Assembly (NCBI GenBank): GCA_009911175.1 | Contig: QXWX01000001.1 | Location: forward strand, 62,001-126,000 | DNA from: Lachnospiraceae bacterium | GTDB taxonomy: Bacteria; Bacillota_A; Clostridia; Lachnospirales; Lachnospiraceae | DNA length: 64,000 nt | Direction of reading: 5' to 3' | Shown: positions 52,901 to 62,195 of the stretch, in pieces | How positions within the stretch are numbered: the first letter of the stretch is position 1 | Layout: each line of letters begins with the position of its first letter | Made by a program: the position numbers and the translations under genes | The notes under the pieces: model-generated | Told to the model about the DNA's origin: nothing | Seen by the model: the letters and a program-made list of their open reading frames with translations, nothing else | The model's database searches: none

Positions 52901-53245
52901 TGCTTCTTCCTGCATTCCGGCAGTTTCCACTGACGGCATCTCCTCGGAAGGATCGGCTCCCTCTGTATCGGGCAGCTCCCCCTCCGGAGTCTGCTGTAGA
53001 CTGCTCTGCACCTCCTGAATCGTACTCTGTGCGTCAGAAAGCATCTGGAGGATCTGCTCATTCTGTGTCGGCGCCGGCTGTTCAACAGGCTCTGCCGGAA
53101 TATCAGAAACGCTTGTATCAGCCGTACTATTATCATTCACTGTGTCATTAATCTCTGCCAAAACCGGAGTACCGGCAGTTACCATTGCCAAAATTCCAAT
53201 CCCTATCGAATTGATCACTCTTGTATTCGTCAATTTTTTCCTCAT
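49907..53245 (-). CDS. Very large alanine/glutamate-rich coiled-coil surface protein
   Basis: 1112 residues. Signal peptide 1-29 (ends TPVLAE). Residues about 30-205 are acidic and Pro/Thr/Glu-rich. Residues about 215-970 are Ala/Glu/Lys-rich with heptad repeats (for example EKAAAAAKEADLTNEKDVEE), interrupted near 665-730 by a more globular stretch (LAKELIEYQLLCEGKEIKAI). Then a Pro/Thr/Asn linker (about 975-1020, NEEPTTPSNPG) and a C-terminal anchor: WWWILVIALLGATGTEMYI followed by a basic tail (KEKTEQERKSKTGK). No LPxTG motif was found, so it is membrane-anchored. No function is assigned; adhesin or stalk protein is a guess from its form. Confidence 0.8.
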   Translation of the reverse strand: MRKKLTNTRVINSIGIGILAMVTAGTPVLAEINDTVNDNSTADTSVSDIPAEPVEQPAPTQNEQILQMLSDAQSTIQEVQSSLQQTPEGELPDTEGADPSEEMPSVETAGMQEEAGVSEGSLETKAEMPSAPENTESLAEDSQIPTGTEGEDITDDSRSPEAEETPGVETVTPPADEGTENPPVDEGIGNEDNDDASQGTDVETPETVIPAINECLEESQEALGGLKNSFTELQEKNQEAQEAVKNYNEAVENPHNFIDSIADIISNASSAVVGTVTSVTEEEATAREQAQAAVDAQAKVYEDQEAAAAAQQQAQAAAAAAEEAYKAAQSAVENAAANKQIADDRLADLENQLSNADAAVRDMEIKVQTAQEMLISILEQYGLTLGEFNPDELKGEAETAYKNAEQAVMLAQSELDSVRSNYNALIEQVEAAKNEYAETVNTLNDSTASMDAAVSDLEAKRQEWEDSNFDLKIAEYNEGLIGTKKVYLALEDTKTAFDKANGALSKAEDIKSKADKVLANAQNAVDQAKKEETEMSDAAEKAAAAAKEADLTNEKDVEEAKAAAEEAEKAAKAAAAKVERNLVVLDSAEMTAEQAQEELEAAKQAVKAAAKAKDTAQEAYDKALEDWEKVQNDALEQQIEAVKKAMEPLENLKEDQTLDKLAGTLKYALAKELIEYQLLCEGKEIKAIRAGDAKNEIIVTDPEDKETIYYISTRDNPFAVYPKEGGTAAKPFISIDKFKESMEEITAQKENLDLAQKKLENLTKSYTEAVQGQNKAEVVKVLVDMRDALTNVEEEAKNLVESETAYRTSNTDNKILDALSSALTNLADGGEKLNSAKNTLEAVETAQNEVKDAIDRLTEFTVQEKADLEAYEDLQKAYEKASTDHAAAVEALKQCVSGLNRVQTQKDRARIAADAIFEYLSGGNEEPTTPSNPGTTEPTTPTQPGNNNGTDDNTPSNTTPVQPVAPIEPIYGTLIDSVTSSAMENAGGTSRTGYAGYTYTIGGQPAYTVGETTAPEEEAADELVNVEDSAVPLVAVGENSKSKTTSTKNTRAVSDEKIPLDDMKTENNKASWWWILVIALLGATGTEMYIRHKEKTEQERKSKTGKQSYAKI

Positions 53246-53399
53246 TTTCTCAGTCCTTTCCTCTTTTTTTCTGCATTCTTTTATACTATATCGTCAAAAA
53301 TATCTTGCCGGATAACACCTTTAGCCCCAACTTTAGCCCTGAACTTAAAAAGAATGCGAAAGCTATCCATTCCGCATTCCTCTTCACATCTTCTTTCTC

Positions 53400-53726
53400 T
53401 TATTCTACTTCCTCTTCCCCTGTCCCAATCCGTTCAAACAGATACTGCAGCACATCCTCCGAGAACTTCCGCGCCGCGATTCCCAGTATCCCGCTTCCGT
53501 CCTCCTGCTTTTCCTGCCGTGTCACATCCGCATACATGATCAGCGTATCCGCCACAAGTATAATATCCTTTCCCAGAATATCCGGTACTTCCTCCGGCAC
53601 CCGAAGCGCCATCCCCAGCGGGCTTACGTTTTCCGTATGCACATAATATTTTTCCTGCGTATCACATACCACGATCACTGCATTGGCAGAGTAGCCTACC
53701 CTGCCGATTGCCCTGCGTTCCTCCAT
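53400..53726 (-). CDS. PilZ domain protein (c-di-GMP binding)
   Basis: 108 residues from ATG 53726 (AGGAG upstream; frame opens earlier at 53789). ERRAIGRVGY (RxxxR) and ENVSPLGMAL ((D/N)xSxxG) are the two halves of the PilZ c-di-GMP-binding motif. It lies 91 bases downstream of the O-acetylation cluster on the same strand, so c-di-GMP may control polysaccharide modification at this locus. Confidence 0.78.
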   Translation of the reverse strand: MEERRAIGRVGYSANAVIVVCDTQEKYYVHTENVSPLGMALRVPEEVPDILGKDIILVADTLIMYADVTRQEKQEDGSGILGIAARKFSEDVLQYLFERIGTGEEEVE

Positions 53727-53817
53727 CTCTGGCTCCTTTCTTCTGCTAAGGATCTGTAGGTGGTACAATTCCTTACATTTCACAGTCACTTTTTATGGGA
53801 TCTGTTATGACAATTCC

Positions 53818-54987
53818 CTATTCGCCCGCCAGCACATCCCCCAGCGAATTATCATTCAAAAAGGTATCCATATTGTACAAAAACAGCACATCCGTAATTC
53901 CCTTATTCTCAATCAGCATATTCACATTCTCATAATAATACCTGGCGTCGATCATGATGATCTCGTTATAATAAGGGATCAGAAACGGCACGAAGCTGTT
54001 TGCGTAGGAATCCTTGAATACCAGCAGACGCCTCTGGTTGTCATTGGTCGTAACGATATCCACCATGGCGTGGTTACCGCCGAAGAATACCTGATACTTG
54101 TCCTTTCCCTCGAGACCCTTCCGGTCATAGATCGTCGGCCGCTTCTCCTCATTGTCGGAATCACTTACCAGATATTGATATTCCACATTTTCCGGCTGGT
54201 ACACCTCCACGGTATCCTTCACCTTGTGGTATCCGCTCCTGGATGCCAGCGTTCCTGAAAAATCCGTTGCCACGGTATGGATCTTATAATCCGAGACCAG
54301 CCCTTCGATCTCCAGCTGCTTTGCGGCAGCGTTGAAGCCATAAGCCGCCCCTCTGCTCGTCCAGTGGTGGTCCGTCTTATAATAGATGCCCTCATCCACA
54401 TGCTTTCTAAGTGTCTCCGTAATATCAATCAGGCCGATCCCCCCGGAAAGCTGCTTTTTGATATAGTTCATGTCCTCTCCCTGATCACGCACAGGAGCCC
54501 CCAGCGGCAAATAATCCTTCATAATATAAGCTGCATTGGGTACGATCAGAGCATTCATCCGCAGATTGCTGTTTTTCTGTCGGAACTGGTTCATAGCCTC
54601 CAGATTTTCCTTCGTATTTTTTTCGTCCATTCCCACAGGAATCTGCATCAGGTACTTCTTCTTACCAAGATAGACCCCGTTAAACTCCCGCTTCCCCACG
54701 AGAAGGTCACAGCGCACTTTCAGGCGGATCCAGAGATCCCGCAGGATGAACTGGTCGGAAGAATAGTCCTCAAGGGCAGTCATATACTCTTTATTCTTTA
54801 TATTTTCTATACTCGGTTTGGGAAATGTGGTCAGTATGCGGTTCTCTTCGTCCGAAATCTTTCTGTCCGGCTGTATGATGCTTGCCGCCACCAGCAGCAA
54901 AACTATTCCCGCAAAGCACCAGGCCATACCTCGGTTGAGATTTTTATTTTCCTTTCTCCGTCTTTCCTTTCCCCTTTTTAATTCCAT
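53818..54987 (-). CDS. DHHW/AlgJ-like polysaccharide O-acetylation protein
   Basis: 389 residues from ATG 54987 (AAGGGAAA upstream; the frame starts earlier at 55011). N-terminal anchor helix (NRGMAWCFAGIVLLLVAASI). The DHHW motif is in YYKTDHHWTSRGAAYGF (about residue 208), the catalytic Asp-His of an SGNH-type acetyl carrier; GNHAMVDIV and VFKDSYANSF are further SGNH blocks. It works outside the membrane with the MBOAT partner. 159 bases separate it from the MBOAT gene; a 68-codon open stretch there shows no recognisable product. Confidence 0.82.
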   Translation of the reverse strand: MELKRGKERRRKENKNLNRGMAWCFAGIVLLLVAASIIQPDRKISDEENRILTTFPKPSIENIKNKEYMTALEDYSSDQFILRDLWIRLKVRCDLLVGKREFNGVYLGKKKYLMQIPVGMDEKNTKENLEAMNQFRQKNSNLRMNALIVPNAAYIMKDYLPLGAPVRDQGEDMNYIKKQLSGGIGLIDITETLRKHVDEGIYYKTDHHWTSRGAAYGFNAAAKQLEIEGLVSDYKIHTVATDFSGTLASRSGYHKVKDTVEVYQPENVEYQYLVSDSDNEEKRPTIYDRKGLEGKDKYQVFFGGNHAMVDIVTTNDNQRRLLVFKDSYANSFVPFLIPYYNEIIMIDARYYYENVNMLIENKGITDVLFLYNMDTFLNDNSLGDVLAGE

Positions 54988-55146
54988 TCGTCTTTCCCTT
55001 CCCGCCCACATTGTAGATTTTCATACAGCACCTTGCACAATCCGCAGAACTGAATTGATCCTGTTATCCCTTTCCTGTCCGAAAGCTTTCCTGCCGCGGC
55101 ATCGTCCGCCTCCTGCTGCTGCAGCTTCCAAAGTGTATGAAGCAGA

Positions 55147-56559
55147 TCAGAACCGGAAATACAGGAACGGATTGTAGGTATCATTGACCAGATACGCCGT
55201 AGAGATCAAAAAAATCCCCGCATACATCACAACACCGGCAATCTGCATATACCGCTCTTCCCTCCAGAGCAGCTCCGAGAACTTCCGGCGCAGGAACGGA
55301 GTACTTCCGATTCCTGCAATGATCCCCAGCAGCAGACCGGATTTCAGGTAGTAGAAGCCGGTCATATCAATCAGCCCTTTTCCACCGATTCCAAACATGG
55401 CCCCCAGATAAGACATCGCGCTTCCCATAGACGGTGAGAAGAACAGCACCCAGCCGACCATCACCAGAACCATGGTATATACATGCCTGGCTGCCTGCGG
55501 AAGGCGTTCCAGCGCATCCCCCAGGACATATTTTTCCAGACACAGGATGATCCCGTAATACAATCCCCAGAAAATGAAATTCCATGCGGCGCCGTGCCAC
55601 AATCCGGTCAGCATCCACACGATCATCAGGTTCCGGATCGCTTTCAATGTGCCGCCCCGGTTGCCGCCCAGAGGAATATAGACATACTCCTTAAACCAGG
55701 AGCTTAAGGAGATATGCCACCTCCGCCAGAATTCCGTGATGCTTCTGGAAATATACGGATAGTCGAAATTCTTCATAAAATCGAATCCCAGCATTTTCCC
55801 GAGTCCTACCGCCATGTCCGAATAGCCGCCGAAGTCATAATATATCTGCATCGTATAGGCAAAACATCCGATCCATGCCGTCAGCGCGGACATCTGCGGG
55901 ATTCCAAGAGAAACGATGGATTCGTAAATGCTTCCGATATTGTTGGCGATCAAAACCTTCTTTCCAAGTCCCCGCAGGAACCACACGGAGCCTTCCCCGA
56001 ACCGTTCCCAGGAAATATTCCGCTTCATAAGCTGCCGCTCCACATCCGAATACCGCACGATCGGCCCGGCAATTAGCTGCGGAAACATGCTTACATATGC
56101 GCCGAAGGCAACCGGATCATGCTGTGCCTTCACCTTGCCGCGGTACACATCAATCACATAGGACATGGTCTGAAAGGTGTAAAAGGATATCCCGATCGGA
56201 AGCGCAAGCTCCTTATACGGTATCTCAAAGGGCAGAACAGCATTCAGGTTCTCGATCAGGAATCCATAGTATTTATAAAATCCCAGGATCAGGAAATTGA
56301 TCACTGCAGTTACAATACATGCTGTTTTTGCCTTTGCCATATCGCCTGCGTTGATATGGCTTTCCAGTTCCATGCCGCTGACGAAATTGATCCCGATACT
56401 GAGCAGCATCAGAATCACATACACAGGTTCCCCCCATGCATAAAAGATCAGGCTGGAGATCAGCAGCACAAGATTCTTTCCGGCAAACGGCATTACATAA
56501 TAGATCACCAGCACAACAGGCAAAAATACAAAGATAAAAAATATACTGCTGAAAATCAT
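55147..56559 (-). CDS. MBOAT family O-acyltransferase (AlgI/DltB-like)
   Basis: 470 residues, about 12 membrane helices. Signature RSITEFWRRWHISLSSWFKEYVYIPLGGNR and the catalytic His in GLWHGAAWNFIFWGLYYG. It transfers acyl groups across the membrane to a carrier or polysaccharide, as AlgI does for alginate. Its stop is 159 bases before the DHHW gene. AlgI plus DHHW is the standard pair for exopolysaccharide acetylation. Confidence 0.92.
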   Translation of the reverse strand: MIFSSIFFIFVFLPVVLVIYYVMPFAGKNLVLLISSLIFYAWGEPVYVILMLLSIGINFVSGMELESHINAGDMAKAKTACIVTAVINFLILGFYKYYGFLIENLNAVLPFEIPYKELALPIGISFYTFQTMSYVIDVYRGKVKAQHDPVAFGAYVSMFPQLIAGPIVRYSDVERQLMKRNISWERFGEGSVWFLRGLGKKVLIANNIGSIYESIVSLGIPQMSALTAWIGCFAYTMQIYYDFGGYSDMAVGLGKMLGFDFMKNFDYPYISRSITEFWRRWHISLSSWFKEYVYIPLGGNRGGTLKAIRNLMIVWMLTGLWHGAAWNFIFWGLYYGIILCLEKYVLGDALERLPQAARHVYTMVLVMVGWVLFFSPSMGSAMSYLGAMFGIGGKGLIDMTGFYYLKSGLLLGIIAGIGSTPFLRRKFSELLWREERYMQIAGVVMYAGIFLISTAYLVNDTYNPFLYFRF

Positions 56560-56569
56560 AGTCTCTACC

Positions 56570-57223
56570 TCACAAGCTTTTTACAAAGGCTTCCTGCGCG
56601 TCAGCCGCATGCTCCCCGACTGCATACAGCACAAAATTGCCCTTTTCCAGGAGCACATGCTTCTTCAGCAGCGCAGTCTGCTCCGCGCCATAGCCTTCAA
56701 AGCTTTTCAGCTGTGTGTTCAGCCGTTCCCGGATGGCCTCCAGTACCTGCTTCTTCTGGCTACTGTCCTTCAGCTTTACAAGAAGCAGTTCATGAGCATC
56801 CATATTATCGATCGGGGCATACAAAACCGCTCCCTCATAGTCTCTGGGATTCAGTCCATAGAACCGCTTGACCATCCTGGCTTCTGCCTCTTCCATGCCC
56901 TGAAATTCCGCCGCCTTAACTACCTGCCCAGCCACAGTCTCAATATCGGCATTGCTGGTGGGATCATTGGCCATATCCAGCACAATGAATACCAACAAAA
57001 CCGCCGCCAGCACGTACTTGATATAATGATAGGGAAGCTGGGACAGCTCTCCGCGCGGCAGTAATCTCTCTGTCTGGTTCTGCCTGGATGCGTGCATATC
57101 AGGCTCCTGTCTGACAGGCATCTTTACTTTCGGAAATTTGATCTGAATTTTTCCGGATCCGTTCCCGGCTTCATCCGATCTTTTTTCTTGTCTTTTTGGA
57201 AAAACAGGTTTTTTAATCTTCAC
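56570..57223 (-). CDS. DUF4358 family membrane protein
   Basis: 217 residues. Long basic cytoplasmic part 1-70, one membrane helix (about 70-85, YVLAAVLLVFIVLDMA), then an outer domain with FYGLNPRDYEGAVLYAP and VLEKGNFVLYAVGEHA-like sequence that I associate with DUF4358. Start is GTG, overlapping the upstream stop as GTGA at 57220-57223. The function is unknown; it always seems to accompany MBOAT/SGNH genes. Confidence 0.7.
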   Translation of the reverse strand: MKIKKPVFPKRQEKRSDEAGNGSGKIQIKFPKVKMPVRQEPDMHASRQNQTERLLPRGELSQLPYHYIKYVLAAVLLVFIVLDMANDPTSNADIETVAGQVVKAAEFQGMEEAEARMVKRFYGLNPRDYEGAVLYAPIDNMDAHELLLVKLKDSSQKKQVLEAIRERLNTQLKSFEGYGAEQTALLKKHVLLEKGNFVLYAVGEHAADAQEAFVKSL

Positions 57224-58002
57224 TGCTCATTCACCTCTGTCAGCATATTTGCCGCCCAGTATTTATAAAAATCCGGCTGCAGATGCAAGCCGTCATCCTG
57301 ATACAGATTCTGGTGTTCCTCCGCAACGTATGTATTGTCAATATAGCGGAATCCGTTCTGCTCTGTCATCGCTTTCAGCGCGTCATTGTATTCTCCCAGA
57401 CGCGCATAGCTCTCATTCCACATCGCAGCGGCTCCCGGCGGCAGTATAGAGTTCAGGTAGATCTCCGTCCCCGGCAGCGCTCCCGCGACCGCACGGATCT
57501 GCGCGGCACACTCCGCCGCGTAATCCGCAGGCTCCGGCCACAGGCCGCAGGCAATATCATTGATTCCAAAGCAAAGGAATACCCGAACCGGATCCAGTCT
57601 CTTTAACTGCTCCAAATGCTCGGACACGTCCCTGACCGTGCTGCCGCTTTCCGCAATGACCCAGTCCTCGGGAAGAAATTCATAAAAAGAAAAACCAACC
57701 GCGCGGGAATCCCCCATAATGGCACAATTCTCAAACGCTCCCCACACCACGCTTTCATCCGTATCCGCCAAATCCAGGCTGTGCCTGACCCGAATAGCCT
57801 TGATCGTCTCGTTGATCTCCGCAACATTCTGCTGTTCCAGGCTTTCCAGGTAGCGGATTCCCTGGGCTACCTTCTCCTTATTCTTCTCCTGCTTCTGGTC
57901 TTTATAAATGAACACAATAATGACGACAGTGATAATGATTATCCCTGCCGCCAATAAAATAATCTTGATATCCGGTAAATGGGTTCTCTTCCCTGTTCTC
58001 AT
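57220..58002 (-). CDS. SGNH/GDSL hydrolase-like protein, membrane-anchored
   Basis: 260 residues from ATG 58002 (GGGGAG upstream; frame opens earlier at 58104). Anchor helix about 14-35. Block I IMGDSRAVGFSFYEF (catalytic Ser), block III FLCFGINDIACG (Asn) and block V DDGLHLQPDFYKYW (Asp-x-x-His) are present. It is the first gene of the SGNH/DUF4358/MBOAT/DHHW cluster and may put on or remove acetyl groups. Confidence 0.82.
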   Translation of the reverse strand: MRTGKRTHLPDIKIILLAAGIIIITVVIIVFIYKDQKQEKNKEKVAQGIRYLESLEQQNVAEINETIKAIRVRHSLDLADTDESVVWGAFENCAIMGDSRAVGFSFYEFLPEDWVIAESGSTVRDVSEHLEQLKRLDPVRVFLCFGINDIACGLWPEPADYAAECAAQIRAVAGALPGTEIYLNSILPPGAAAMWNESYARLGEYNDALKAMTEQNGFRYIDNTYVAEEHQNLYQDDGLHLQPDFYKYWAANMLTEVNEQ

Positions 58003-58183
58003 TTGTAATCTCCCCGAAAATGTCTTTCCAACATATAACGTTCTTATTCTACTATTTCTCCCCTGTATTTTCAATAAAAATTTGCATTCGGAAAAATATC
58101 CCATAAACTTTGTGGTTCATTCTCGCCGTTGTGCTGCCGTACAGCCCTGCAGCCGCAGAGTATGAGCCTTCTTCTATCCCTGT

Positions 58184-58492
58184 CTATCTCAGCATATCCA
58201 GCACTGCCCTCTTAGGCTTTGCTCCAAGATCCCTCTTAACTTCTTTGCCGTCCTGGAACACGATCAGGGTCGGGATGCTCATGACACCGTACTTCTGCGC
58301 GATCTCCATCTCATTGTCGATATTCAGCTTGCCGACCTTTACATCGTTCACTTCCCCCGCGATCTCCTCGATCACCGGAGCCATCATCTTGCAGGGCCCG
58401 CACCAGTCCGCATAAAAATCTATCAGGACCGGCTTGTCCGACTGCAGGACCTCCTGCTCAAAATTCTGTGCCGTGATTGTTAATACTGCCAT
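58184..58492 (-). CDS. trxA: Thioredoxin
   Basis: 102 residues, normal length. Active site WCGPCKM at about 29-35 and the cis-Pro in MSIPTLIVF. Reduces protein disulfides using thioredoxin reductase, which is not in the window. It lies between the O-acetylation cluster and purD with no coupling to either. Confidence 0.95.
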   Translation of the reverse strand: MAVLTITAQNFEQEVLQSDKPVLIDFYADWCGPCKMMAPVIEEIAGEVNDVKVGKLNIDNEMEIAQKYGVMSIPTLIVFQDGKEVKRDLGAKPKRAVLDMLR

Positions 58493-58604
58493 TGTTCATC
58501 CTCCTTTTTCGTAATTCTGCCGCAATTCATGTAATGGTCCAGACGCTGGGAACCTGTTGACTCCCGGCATCCTCTCGCCGCAGACTACTCCATTTTACGG
58601 CTCT

Positions 58605-59876
58605 TTACGCTTCATCTATAGCTTTCCCAATATCATGCCGCATATACTTATTTCCAAATTCCACCCAGTCCGTGGCCGCATATGCGTTCTCCCGGGCTTC
58701 TCTAAGGTTCCTTCCCTTGGCGGTAACTCCCAGCACGCGGCCGCCGTTAGTCACGATCCTGTCTCCGTCTGAACGGGTTCCCGCATGGAAGCAGTAATAA
58801 CCCTCATGCTCCTTAAACTTTTCCAGCCCACTGATGGCAAAGCCCTTTTCGTATTTGAGCGGATATCCGTCTGATGCCAGTACCACACAGACTGCCGCAT
58901 TGTCCTCAAATTCCAGCTCTACCTGTCCCAGGCAACCGTCGATGCAGGCCTCCACCACTTCGATCAGATCATTCTTCATCCTGGGCAGTACCACCTGCGC
59001 CTCCGGATCCCCGAAACGCGCATTGTATTCCAGCACCCTGGGTCCGTCCTCCGTCAGTATCAGCCCGAAGAAGATCACACCCTTAAACGGCCGTCCCTCT
59101 TCCGCCATCGCGTCCACGGTCGCCTGATAGATATATTTTTCACAGAACCGCTCCACCTCTTCCGTATAGAAGGGGCTTGGAGAAAAGGTTCCCATTCCGC
59201 CTGTATTCAGACCTGTATCGCCGTCTCCTGCCCGCTTGTGGTCCTGGGCGGAGGTCATGGTCTTGATGGTCTTGCCGTCTACAAAGGAGAGCACTGACAC
59301 CTCCCGGCCCACCAGAAATTCTTCCACCACCATCTCATTTCCCGCGGAACCGAACTTCTTATCCAGCATGATCGTCTTGACGCCTTCCTTTGCCTCTTCC
59401 AGGTTCTGGCAGATCAGAACGCCCTTGCCAAGAGCCAGTCCGTCCGCCTTCAGTACGATCGGAAACTTCGCCGTTTCCAGATAGGCAAGCGCCGCATCCG
59501 GGTCGGTAAAATTCTCAAAGGCCGCTGTAGGGATGTTGTATTTTTTCATCAGATTCTTGGAAAAAGCCTTGGAGCCCTCCAGGATCGCCGCATTCTTCCG
59601 GGGTCCGAAGGTCCGGATTCCAGCAGCCTCCAACTCATCCACCAGCCCTCCTACCAGCGGATCGTCCATTCCTACGATGACCAGATCAATCCGGTTCTCC
59701 TTTGCAAATGCCGTAAGCTTATCGAACTCCATGGCGCCGATCGGCACACACTCGGCATACTCCGCAATCCCGGCATTTCCCGGCGCGCAGTACATCTTCT
59801 TTACTTTCGGGCTTTTCGCGGCGCTGGCCGCGATCGCATGTTCTCTGCCTCCGCTTCCCACAATCAATACGTTCAT
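58605..59876 (-). CDS. purD: Phosphoribosylamine-glycine ligase
   Basis: 423 residues of the ATP-grasp GAR synthetase. MNVLIVGSGGREHAIA at the start, then KADGLALGKGVLIC, VVEEFLVGREVSVLSF and FNARFGDPEAQVVLPR-like sequence in the catalytic part. Second step of de novo purine synthesis. It is the last gene of the purEMND operon and starts two bases after the purN stop. Confidence 0.96.
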   Translation of the reverse strand: MNVLIVGSGGREHAIAASAAKSPKVKKMYCAPGNAGIAEYAECVPIGAMEFDKLTAFAKENRIDLVIVGMDDPLVGGLVDELEAAGIRTFGPRKNAAILEGSKAFSKNLMKKYNIPTAAFENFTDPDAALAYLETAKFPIVLKADGLALGKGVLICQNLEEAKEGVKTIMLDKKFGSAGNEMVVEEFLVGREVSVLSFVDGKTIKTMTSAQDHKRAGDGDTGLNTGGMGTFSPSPFYTEEVERFCEKYIYQATVDAMAEEGRPFKGVIFFGLILTEDGPRVLEYNARFGDPEAQVVLPRMKNDLIEVVEACIDGCLGQVELEFEDNAAVCVVLASDGYPLKYEKGFAISGLEKFKEHEGYYCFHAGTRSDGDRIVTNGGRVLGVTAKGRNLREARENAYAATDWVEFGNKYMRHDIGKAIDEA

Positions 59877-59878
59877 TT

Positions 59879-60535
59879 CTATAAACTTGCCTCCTGTCCG
59901 CTTCTCGTTGGTTCTTCTATGATCGTCTTTCCGTTTTCCACCTTGACCTTCCCGTTGGCGATCAGGTCAATGGCCCGTGGCAGGATCTTCCACTCCGCCT
60001 GCTCCATGACCCTGCGCTGCAGCTCCTTGGGAGTATCTCCCTGCCGCGCCTCCACCGCCTTCTGCAGGATGATCGGCCCGGTATCCGTGCCCTCGTCTAC
60101 AAAATGCACCGTGGCGCCGACCACCTTCACCCCTCTGGCAAGAGCCGCCTCATGCACTCTCAGTCCGTAATATCCGGTTCCGCAGAAGGAAGGGATCAGA
60201 GAAGGATGGATGTTGATCATTCTGTTTTTATATTTTGCTGTCATCTCCGGCGGGATCACTACCAGGAAACCTGCCAGCACCACCAGATCCGGCTCAAAGC
60301 CGTCCACCGTCTCCAAAAGCTTTTGATTGAACTGACCCCGGTTCTCAAAATCCTTCGGTGAAACACATGCCGTGGGAATGCCGTGTTTTGCGGCACGCTC
60401 CAGGGCATATGCATTTTTATTATTGCTGATGACGCCTGCCAGCCTTGTATTGGTAATGGTTCCGGCTTCCACCGCGTCAATGATGGCCTGCAGGTTTGTC
60501 CCGCCTCCGGAAACCATGACTACGACGTTTAACAT
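59879..60535 (-). CDS. purN: Phosphoribosylglycinamide formyltransferase
   Basis: 218 residues. [16 protein letters not shown] at the start, then [24 protein letters not shown] (Asn and His of the active site) and [17 protein letters not shown]. Transfers formyl from 10-formyl-tetrahydrofolate to GAR. It overlaps purM by 7 bases. Confidence 0.96.
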   Translation of the reverse strand: MLNVVVMVSGGGTNLQAIIDAVEAGTITNTRLAGVISNNKNAYALERAAKHGIPTACVSPKDFENRGQFNQKLLETVDGFEPDLVVLAGFLVVIPPEMTAKYKNRMINIHPSLIPSFCGTGYYGLRVHEAALARGVKVVGATVHFVDEGTDTGPIILQKAVEARQGDTPKELQRRVMEQAEWKILPRAIDLIANGKVKVENGKTIIEEPTRSGQEASL

Positions 60536-61560
60536 AAGGACACCCCTTTTTCACCGGCTTCGATCTCTCCCACCACATAAGGAGTCTCACCTGCTGTCCG
60601 GATCGCTTCCATGGTCTTGTCCGCGTCTTCCGGATCCACCGCAAGCACCATCCCCAGGCCCATGTTGTAGGTGTTGTACATCATCTGCTCTTCGATGCCG
60701 CCGGTCCTGGCAAGCAGTTCGAAGATCGGAGGAATGGGATAGCTGTCCCTGCGGATGACCGCCCTTGTGCCGTCCTTTAGCATCCTTGGAATATTCTCAT
60801 AGAAACCGCCTCCAGTAATGTGGCTGCACGCCTTCACCGTTACCCCGGCCTCCCGGATGCTCCGAAGAGCCTTCACATAGATCTTGGTGGGAGCCAGAAG
60901 CGCCTCGCCCAGGGTGCATCCCAGACTGTCATGACGCGTTTCCAGAGCTTCCCTGGTCATATCAAAGACCTTCCGCACCAGAGAAAACCCGTTGCTGTGA
61001 ACGCCCGAGGAGGCCATGCCGATGAGCACGTCTCCCGCCTTCAAGTCCTTTCCGGTGATCAGATCCTTTTCATCTACGATCCCCACCGCAAATCCGGCCA
61101 GGTCATATTCCTCCTCCGGATAAAAGCCTGGCATCTCTGCGGTCTCGCCGCCAATCAGAGCGGCATTTGACTGCTTGCAGCCCTCCGCGACCCCGCTTAC
61201 GATTGCCGCGATCTTCTCAGGTTCATTTTTGCCGCATGCAATATAATCCAGAAAAAACAGCGGTTCGCCCCCCGCGCAGGCAATGTCGTTGACACACATC
61301 GCCACACAGTCGATCCCCACCGTATCGTGCCGATCCATGAGAAACGCCAGCTTCAGCTTGGTCCCCACGCCGTCCGTGCCGGATACCAGGGTCGGCTTTT
61401 CCATGCTTTTAAATCGTTCCATGGAGAATGCTCCGGAAAAACCACCCAGGTTCGTCAGAACCTCCGGACGCATCGTTCCCTGCACATGCTTCTTCATCAA
61501 TTCCACTGCCTTATAGCCGGCCTCGATATCCACACCGGCAGCCTTGTAGTCTATTGCCAT
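60529..61560 (-). CDS. purM: Phosphoribosylformylglycinamidine cyclo-ligase
   Basis: 343 residues from ATG 61560 (AGGAG 8 bases upstream). The open frame continues back to 62055 but that part is a low-complexity shadow of pur[52 protein letters not shown] and [15 protein letters not shown] are the AIR synthetase blocks. It converts FGAM to AIR. Confidence 0.95.
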   Translation of the reverse strand: MAIDYKAAGVDIEAGYKAVELMKKHVQGTMRPEVLTNLGGFSGAFSMERFKSMEKPTLVSGTDGVGTKLKLAFLMDRHDTVGIDCVAMCVNDIACAGGEPLFFLDYIACGKNEPEKIAAIVSGVAEGCKQSNAALIGGETAEMPGFYPEEEYDLAGFAVGIVDEKDLITGKDLKAGDVLIGMASSGVHSNGFSLVRKVFDMTREALETRHDSLGCTLGEALLAPTKIYVKALRSIREAGVTVKACSHITGGGFYENIPRMLKDGTRAVIRRDSYPIPPIFELLARTGGIEEQMMYNTYNMGLGMVLAVDPEDADKTMEAIRTAGETPYVVGEIEAGEKGVSLC

Positions 61561-61685
61561 TGCTTTTTCTCCTTCTTCTGTCCTGTGAGCAGCATGCGCA
61601 AAGCCCTGTTGTCCCATGTCACATGACGTTGTAAACCCGCAGCATGCAGCTCTGATCTTCCTGCTTCTCAACGTGCCGGAAATCT

Positions 61686-62195
61686 TTATTGTGCCAGATA
61701 CGCCTCGTAGCCGATCTCGTCCAGCTTCGCTGCCTTGGCCTGAACGGTTTCTTTCATTTCCGCCGTATATTCCTTGAGCCGATCCAAAAGCTCGGGTTCC
61801 GATACAGCCAGGATCTTCGCGGCCAGGATTGCCGCGTTCATGCCGCCGTCGATCGCCACCGTTGCCACCGGAATGCCTGGGGGCATCTGTACGATGGAAT
61901 ACAGCGCGTCCATCCCGTCCAGATTCTTTCCGGACAGCGGAACTCCGATGACCGGCATCGGGAACAGCGCCGCGCACATACCTGGCAGATGGGCCGCCAT
62001 ACCTGCCCCCGCGATGATCACCCTGATTCCTTTTCCTTCTGCCGCCTTCGCCCATTCAAAAAACACATCCGGTTCCCGATGCGCGGAGATGATCGTCATC
62101 TCATACTCGATCCCAAACTTCTCTAACTGCTTTGCAGCCTTGCTCATAACCTTTAAGTCTGAGTCACTGCCCATTACAATTCCTACCTTCGGCAT
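61686..62195 (-). CDS. purE: 5-(carboxyamino)imidazole ribonucleotide mutase
   Basis: 169 residues. [32 protein letters not shown] and [14 protein letters not shown] with GVPLSG are the PurE class I blocks. First gene of purEMND. Its start overlaps the end of the aminopeptidase gene by 32 bases. No purK, purC or purR site is visible in the window. Confidence 0.96.
   Translation of the reverse strand: MPKVGIVMGSDSDLKVMSKAAKQLEKFGIEYEMTIISAHREPDVFFEWAKAAEGKGIRVIIAGAGMAAHLPGMCAALFPMPVIGVPLSGKNLDGMDALYSIVQMPPGIPVATVAIDGGMNAAILAAKILAVSEPELLDRLKEYTAEMKETVQAKAAKLDEIGYEAYLAQ

Noticed and set aside
54978..55184. 68-codon minus-strand frame between the MBOAT and DHHW genes
   Set aside because: No ribosome binding site and no recognisable family; overlaps both neighbours, so most likely chance.
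61561..62055. 165-codon N-terminal extension of purM
   Set aside because: Low-complexity Gly/Arg-rich sequence that is a shadow of purE; AGGAG and the PurM alignment favour ATG 61560.
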